26,741 bases of DNA from UBA10646 sp003456175 (lineage in GTDB: Bacteria > Bacteroidota > Bacteroidia > Chitinophagales > Chitinophagaceae): positions 1 through 26,741 of the forward strand of contig DALYLQ010000036.1 in assembly GCA_031976225.1 (NCBI GenBank), written 5' to 3'. Of this stretch, positions 23,127 to 26,741 are shown in pieces. Under the pieces are notes generated by a model that saw only the letters and a program-made list of their open reading frames with translations, was not told where the DNA came from and ran no database searches. Positions within the stretch are counted from its first letter, which is position 1, and every line of letters starts with the position of its first letter. Made by a program: the position numbers and the translations under genes.

Positions 23127-24027
23127 ACAGTTCAGGAGTTATTGTAGTATCGTCTAGTGCATTTTCATTGTTAGATCCATTATCTGTTAACTCAGGGAAT
23201 TGTAAGGCAGTATCTTGTTGATATAAATCTTGTGGCGGTGCTTCTGCCTCGGCTTCTGTAAGATTAAGCTCTTCGGCTCGGTTGTCGTTCCATTCTACAA
23301 TGAAGTTATTCTTACCCTCGCCTACTAGAATAGTCATGTAACGCTGCTGTGCTAACTCTAATAAGCCTAAAAACAAAAAGATAGCATGAATACGATCTTC
23401 GCACACTTCAAATATTTTTTCGAAACTAACAGTGCGGCCGTTGCGAATAGTGGTGAGTACATGCTCACGGCTACCCTCCATGGTATAGTTGTAGCGTATA
23501 ACCGTGTGTACGGGCTTATTGTTACGTTCGTGTAAGCGTTGCATTACCCGCTCAAAGGTTTTCATAAGCTTGAACAAGGTAACGCTTTGTATTTCGGTAC
23601 CCTCGGCAGCATCTTCACCAATACCATTGAGTTCTTGTGTTAGGTTACCACGCTTCACCATGAGCATACGGGTAGCTTCAAGCTCGGCCATTTGAAGACT
23701 AGCTTCTTTAAAACGCTTGTATTCTAAAATTTTATCTACCAACTCTTGACGCGGATCTATTTCATTGCCTTGTGCATCTACCTCTTTTCGTGGCAGTAAC
23801 ATTTTGGCCTTAATACGCATTAACGTTGAAATAAAGAGAATGAACTCGCTACTTAATTCTATGTTCAGCTTCTCTTGTTGGTGTATATATGTTAGAAAAT
23901 CGTTGGTAATTCGGGTGATGGGAATATTATAAATATCCAGCTCATCACGTTCAATAAAGAACAACAACAAATCGAACGGACCTTCGAACTGTGGTAGTTT
24001 TATTTGATAGTTTTCTTGTGTTGCCAC
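23125..24027 (-). CDS. scpA: Segregation and condensation protein A
   Basis: A 300-residue kleisin that bridges the SMC heads in chromosome condensation. The N-terminus, YQIKLPQFEGPFDLLLFFIE, is the ScpA signature. It is followed by DIYNIPITRITNDFLTYI and FILFISTLMRIKAKMLLPR. A winged-helix-like C-terminal part (VSFEKIFEVCEDRIHAIFLF, LLELAQQRYMTILVGEG) should contact the SMC cap. An acidic, low-complexity tail (about 255-300) is added beyond the usual end. The start is a GTG. No scpB or smc is adjacent. Confidence 0.95.
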   Translation of the reverse strand: MATQENYQIKLPQFEGPFDLLLFFIERDELDIYNIPITRITNDFLTYIHQQEKLNIELSSEFILFISTLMRIKAKMLLPRKEVDAQGNEIDPRQELVDKILEYKRFKEASLQMAELEATRMLMVKRGNLTQELNGIGEDAAEGTEIQSVTLFKLMKTFERVMQRLHERNNKPVHTVIRYNYTMEGSREHVLTTIRNGRTVSFEKIFEVCEDRIHAIFLFLGLLELAQQRYMTILVGEGKNNFIVEWNDNRAEELNLTEAEAEAPPQDLYQQDTALQFPELTDNGSNNENALDDTTITPEL

Positions 24028-24070
24028 GCTACAAATCGTTTAAATGAAAGTGCCTTCGGTGGCACTACGC

Positions 24071-24095
24071 AAAAATCCCGTTTTTCAACGGGATT
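24071..24095 (-). terminator. Terminator after mscL
   Basis: AATCCCGTT (24074-24082) pairs with AACGGGATT (24087-24095). Read leftward the loop is GAAA, and the transcript goes on with a U-run of about five. Confidence 0.88.
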
Positions 24096-24129
24096 GCAAC
24101 ATTACATACTTGTTTGACGGAATGGGTGA

Positions 24130-24528
24130 TTATTTTTTCAACGCATCACGTATTTCCATGAGTAGTTTATCGGTACTGCTGGGTTCTGCTGGTGGCGGTG
24201 GTGGTGCTGCCGCAGCTTCAGCTTCATCTTGCTTACGTTTAATGGCATTCATCCCTTTAATGATTGAAAACATAACAAAAGCAACAATGATAAAATTGAT
24301 GACTGCCGAAATAAATACACCATACTTAACGCCACCAAAGGCCGATAAATCTTGTAATTTGGTAAGATGTGCAGCATCTAAGGCGGGTTTTAGCAATAAG
24401 GGTGTAATTACATCTTCAATTAAGGAACTTACAATACTATTAAAAGCGCTACCGATGATAACACCCACAGCCAGATCTACCACATTGCCTTTGAGTGCAA
24501 ATTCTTTAAATTCTTTAATAAAGCCCAT
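24130..24528 (-). CDS. mscL: Large-conductance mechanosensitive channel
   Basis: A 132-residue inner-membrane channel that opens under membrane tension to release solutes in osmotic downshock. MGFIKEFKEFALKGNVVDLA is the amphipathic N-terminal helix, and VGVIIGSAFNSIVSSLIEDV is TM1 with the small-residue constriction. VKYGVFISAVINFIIVAFVM is TM2. The C-terminal part has a poly-proline stretch (APPPPPAEPS) and a short bundle helix. The length is normal for MscL. It is transcribed leftward, divergent from the EamA gene, and is followed by its own terminator. Confidence 0.97.
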   Translation of the reverse strand: MGFIKEFKEFALKGNVVDLAVGVIIGSAFNSIVSSLIEDVITPLLLKPALDAAHLTKLQDLSAFGGVKYGVFISAVINFIIVAFVMFSIIKGMNAIKRKQDEAEAAAAPPPPPAEPSSTDKLLMEIRDALKK

Positions 24529-24636
24529 AACAGTTTTGATTTGATGGTTAGTACAGTTATTGCTACAAATTAAACAGTTCCATACAACAAACCTTGTTTT
24601 GCCTAAAAAATAAATGAGCTAAGCTATACTAGTGTG

Positions 24637-24644
24637 CATCTTTG
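24637..24644 (+). promoter_or_regulatory. -7-like box directly before the EamA gene
   Basis: CATCTTTG differs from TAnnTTTG only in its first base and is four bases (CAAT) from the ATG, the same spacing as before the TolC gene. No -33 element is evident. Confidence 0.4.
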
Positions 24645-24648
24645 CAAT

Positions 24649-25536
24649 ATGACCGATATAAGCAAGCAAAATGGCGCCAGCAAGTGGTTGCTGTTCGCAC
24701 TTTTAGCACTGATTTGGGGAAGTTCATTTATACTCATGTTGGCGGGCATGAAAACGCTGTCGCCATACGAAGTAGCTAGTATCCGTATTGCAAGTGCAGG
24801 CTTAGTATTACTCCCTTTTGCTACCACAGCTATCAAAGCCATACCTACACAACAACGCTTATTAGTGGTATTATCGGGTATTTTAGGCAGCTTTATACCC
24901 GCTTTTCTTTTCTGCATTGCCGAAACACGTATCGATAGTTCTTTGGCTGGTATTTTAAATGCTTTAACGCCATTATTCACCATTATTATTGGCGTTAGTT
25001 TTTTCAAAATGCAAGCATCGGCTGCCAAATGGCTAGGCATACTCATTGGCTTTGTAGGCCTAGTGTTATTACCCTTTGCGGCAGCCAAAGGCATCAACTT
25101 CACCGAGGTGCAATATGGCTTATTGGTACTGTTAGCAACGGTTTGTTATGCCCTTAATGTGAATATGGTAAGCAAGTTTTTGAAAGGTATCAGCCCTATT
25201 CATATTGCTTCGCTTGCTTTTTCTAGCTTATTACCGTTGTGCTTAGTTGTATTAAGCTACCTTGGTTTTTGGCATAAGCTTACCACGAGTAACACAGATC
25301 TGTGGTATGGTATTGGCGCAAGTGCCGTATTAGGAATTTTTGGTACGGCCATCGCCTCCATTATTTTTTATCGGTTAGTGAAGGTAGCAGGCTCCATTTT
25401 TGCATCGTTGGTTACTTACGGTATACCGTTTGTTGCAGTTGCTTGGGGACTTGCTTTTCAAGAAGCTATCACGCTGTTACAAATGGGTTGCCTGTGTATT
25501 ATTTTAGGTGGCGTGTATTTGGTTAATAAGAAATAA
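24649..25536 (+). CDS. EamA/DMT-family permease
   Basis: 295 residues from the ATG at 24649. An in-frame GTG at 24634 overlaps the likely promoter box and was not chosen. There are ten hydrophobic segments in two EamA repeats. The first opens with LLFALLALIWGSSFILMLAG, a typical EamA first helix, and the second starts near LLVLLATVCYALNVNMVSKF. The protein ends with YGIPFVAVAWGLAFQEAITL and CIILGGVYLVNKK, the usual second-repeat end. It probably exports a small metabolite; the substrate is not readable. The leftward leuS terminator overlaps its stop codon. Confidence 0.9.
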   Translation: MTDISKQNGASKWLLFALLALIWGSSFILMLAGMKTLSPYEVASIRIASAGLVLLPFATTAIKAIPTQQRLLVVLSGILGSFIPAFLFCIAETRIDSSLAGILNALTPLFTIIIGVSFFKMQASAAKWLGILIGFVGLVLLPFAAAKGINFTEVQYGLLVLLATVCYALNVNMVSKFLKGISPIHIASLAFSSLLPLCLVVLSYLGFWHKLTTSNTDLWYGIGASAVLGIFGTAIASIIFYRLVKVAGSIFASLVTYGIPFVAVAWGLAFQEAITLLQMGCLCIILGGVYLVNKK

Positions 25537-25569
25537 AAAACGCAGTGTTCTTATGCATTACACTGCGTT
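25535..25569 (-). terminator. Terminator between the EamA gene and leuS
   Basis: AACGCAGTGT (25539-25548) pairs perfectly with ACACTGCGTT (25560-25569) around an 11-base loop. The A-run at 25535-25540 gives a U-run only in the leftward transcript, so it mainly serves leuS. It may also slow rightward transcription. Confidence 0.85.
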
Positions 25570-25581
25570 CTAAATGGTTAC

Positions 25582-25626
25582 AACATTTACCGTAAGGTAC
25601 CTATTACAAGCCTTACGGCAAATGTT
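25582..25626. repeat. Inverted pair of dispersed palindromes (A and G variants)
   Basis: AACATTTACCGTAAGG (25582-25597) and CCTTACGGCAAATGTT (25611-25626) face each other over a 13-base spacer. They pair over all 16 positions except one, where the A variant faces the C of the G variant. The pair sits eight bases after the leuS stop and next to the leuS terminator, and would form a stable hairpin in either transcript. Confidence 0.92.
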
Positions 25627-25634
25627 AGTGCACT

Positions 25635-26741
25635 TTATACCACTACGTTAACAGCCTTGCCCTTAACGTATATGAATTTTTTAACCGGCTTACCTTCGAG
25701 CCACTTTTGAACCACGTCGTTGGCTAATACTTCGGCTTCAATTGCAGCCTGATCTGCATCGAGTGGTAAGGTCATGGTAACACGCATTTTGCCATTAATA
25801 CTTACCGGATATTCTTTTGCAGTTTCTGTAACATACTGCGGTTCAAATACCGGATACGGGGCATCTAATACAGAACCTGTATTGCCCAATGCATGGTATA
25901 ATTCTTCGGCAATATGCGGAGCATACGGTGCGAGCAATACCAATAACGGCTCTAATACTTGCTTGCTCTTACATTGTACTTCTGCAAGTTCGTTCACACA
26001 CACCATAAAAGCAGCTACAGCCGTATTGAAACTAAAACGTTCAGTATCTTCTTCAATTTTTTTGATGGTTTTATGCAAAATTTTCAATGCTGCTGGTGTT
26101 GGCGCTTCGTTGGTAAATACGCTAACACCTTTCACCTCATCGAAGAACAAACGCCATAGCTTACGTAAAAAGCGATGCACGCCTTCGATACCCTTGGTGT
26201 CCCACGGTTTGCTTTGTTCAATAGGACCTAAAAACATTTCGTACATGCGGAAGGTATCGGCCCCATATTTTGCTACTAAATCGTTCGGATTAACGGTGTT
26301 GAATTTTGATTTGCTCATTTTTTCAACCTCGCTACCACAGAGGTAAGCTGCATTAGTTGCGGCTGCATTGTAAGTACTACCATCTTCTAGTATAAAAGTA
26401 GCATGAGCATATTCGCCGTTACGCCATTGCTGAAAGGCTTTCACATCGAGGGTGTAACCATCTACAAAATTAACATCTACATGAAGCTTATCAACGGTTT
26501 GGCCTTGGTACAACCCCTCACCATCTAAAAGGTTATGCGATACAAACGTATGCGTACCATTAATACGGTATACAAAGCGGCTACTGCCCTGAATCATACC
26601 TTGATTCACTAAACGCTTGAAAGGCTCATCGAAACCAATGTGCCCCAAATCAAAAAGAACCTTCGTCCACATACGGCTGTACAATAAATGGCCAACAGCA
26701 TGTTCGGTACCACCCACATATACATCTACCTGATTCCAATA
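25635..26741 (-). CDS. leuS: Leucyl-tRNA synthetase, C-terminal part
   Basis: The open frame runs off the right edge; about 368 codons are visible. It begins within YWNQVDVYVGGTEHAVGHLL, a hallmark of the LeuRS catalytic core. KMSKSKFNTVNPNDLVAKYG carries the KMSKS loop that stabilises the adenylate. PIEQSKPWDTKGIEGVHRFL and the anticodon-binding helices follow. The C-terminal domain ends with the small motif KFIYVKGKAVNVVV, usual for LeuRS. A GTG within the frame at 26717 is not a real start. The editing domain and HIGH motif lie outside the window. Confidence 0.97.
   Translation of the reverse strand, partial: YWNQVDVYVGGTEHAVGHLLYSRMWTKVLFDLGHIGFDEPFKRLVNQGMIQGSSRFVYRINGTHTFVSHNLLDGEGLYQGQTVDKLHVDVNFVDGYTLDVKAFQQWRNGEYAHATFILEDGSTYNAAATNAAYLCGSEVEKMSKSKFNTVNPNDLVAKYGADTFRMYEMFLGPIEQSKPWDTKGIEGVHRFLRKLWRLFFDEVKGVSVFTNEAPTPAALKILHKTIKKIEEDTERFSFNTAVAAFMVCVNELAEVQCKSKQVLEPLLVLLAPYAPHIAEELYHALGNTGSVLDAPYPVFEPQYVTETAKEYPVSINGKMRVTMTLPLDADQAAIEAEVLANDVVQKWLEGKPVKKFIYVKGKAVNVVV

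Noticed and set aside
2327..25622. The dispersed palindrome as parS or another partition site
   Set aside because: The word does not match the parS consensus (TGTTTCACGTGAAACA). It is far too frequent and evenly spread in this window, including in genes distant from dnaA.
2327..25622. The dispersed word as a CRISPR array or tandem repeat
   Set aside because: Copies are single, irregularly spaced over kilobases and in both orientations. No spacers of constant length or cas genes are present.

Overview
The window looks like chromosomal DNA from a member of the Bacteroidota, probably near the Chitinophagaceae. The composition is AT-rich, Shine-Dalgarno sites are weak or absent, and -7 boxes of the Bacteroidota type (TAnnTTTG) precede several genes. 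Typical gene types include DUF3127, a LytS/LytTR pair, a stand-alone B12-binding mutase domain and a Cbl-riboswitch-controlled btuB. The family assignment is an inference from protein style and has not been searched. A 13-N run inside dxs shows this is draft assembly sequence.

Layout. 1-2469 is a cobalamin unit read leftward: promoter, B12 riboswitch, btuB receptor and the start of cobT, which leaves the window. 2515-6122 is a tight rightward trio: membrane acyltransferase, APC amino-acid permease and a MetC-like PLP lyase. 6223-9133 holds a TolC-type channel and a MacA/HlyD adaptor, closed by a UUCG terminator and lacking an inner-membrane pump. 9294-11137 is a leftward LytS-type kinase and LytTR regulator. 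11331-13327 is dxs with a very strong terminator, then an orphan membrane histidine kinase. 14691-18828 reads leftward: DUF3127, a COG2509-type FAD protein, gltX and a B12-binding domain. 18934-20621 encodes the two halves of a UshA-like 5'-nucleotidase as separate proteins in reversed order. 20759-22242 is dnaA with one perfect DnaA box upstream and a terminator downstream. 22258-22346 is a GC-rich nested hairpin element. 22435-24528 reads leftward: a zinc-ribbon membrane protein, scpA and mscL. 24649-25534 is an EamA-type permease, convergent with the C-terminal part of leuS, which runs off the right edge.

The most unusual feature runs through the whole window. It is a short, partly palindromic DNA word, (CA)TTTRCCGTAAGG, present in 14 exact copies (7 per strand), with further copies differing by one change. 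It sits just after stop codons, around terminators, inside the variable arm of the B12 riboswitch and, in several different reading frames, inside five genes. The purine position covaries within one inverted pair only as a wobble. This pattern resembles DNA uptake signal sequences or the cyanobacterial HIP1 word more than a conventional transposable element. No tRNA, rRNA, insertion sequence, prophage or CRISPR array was seen.
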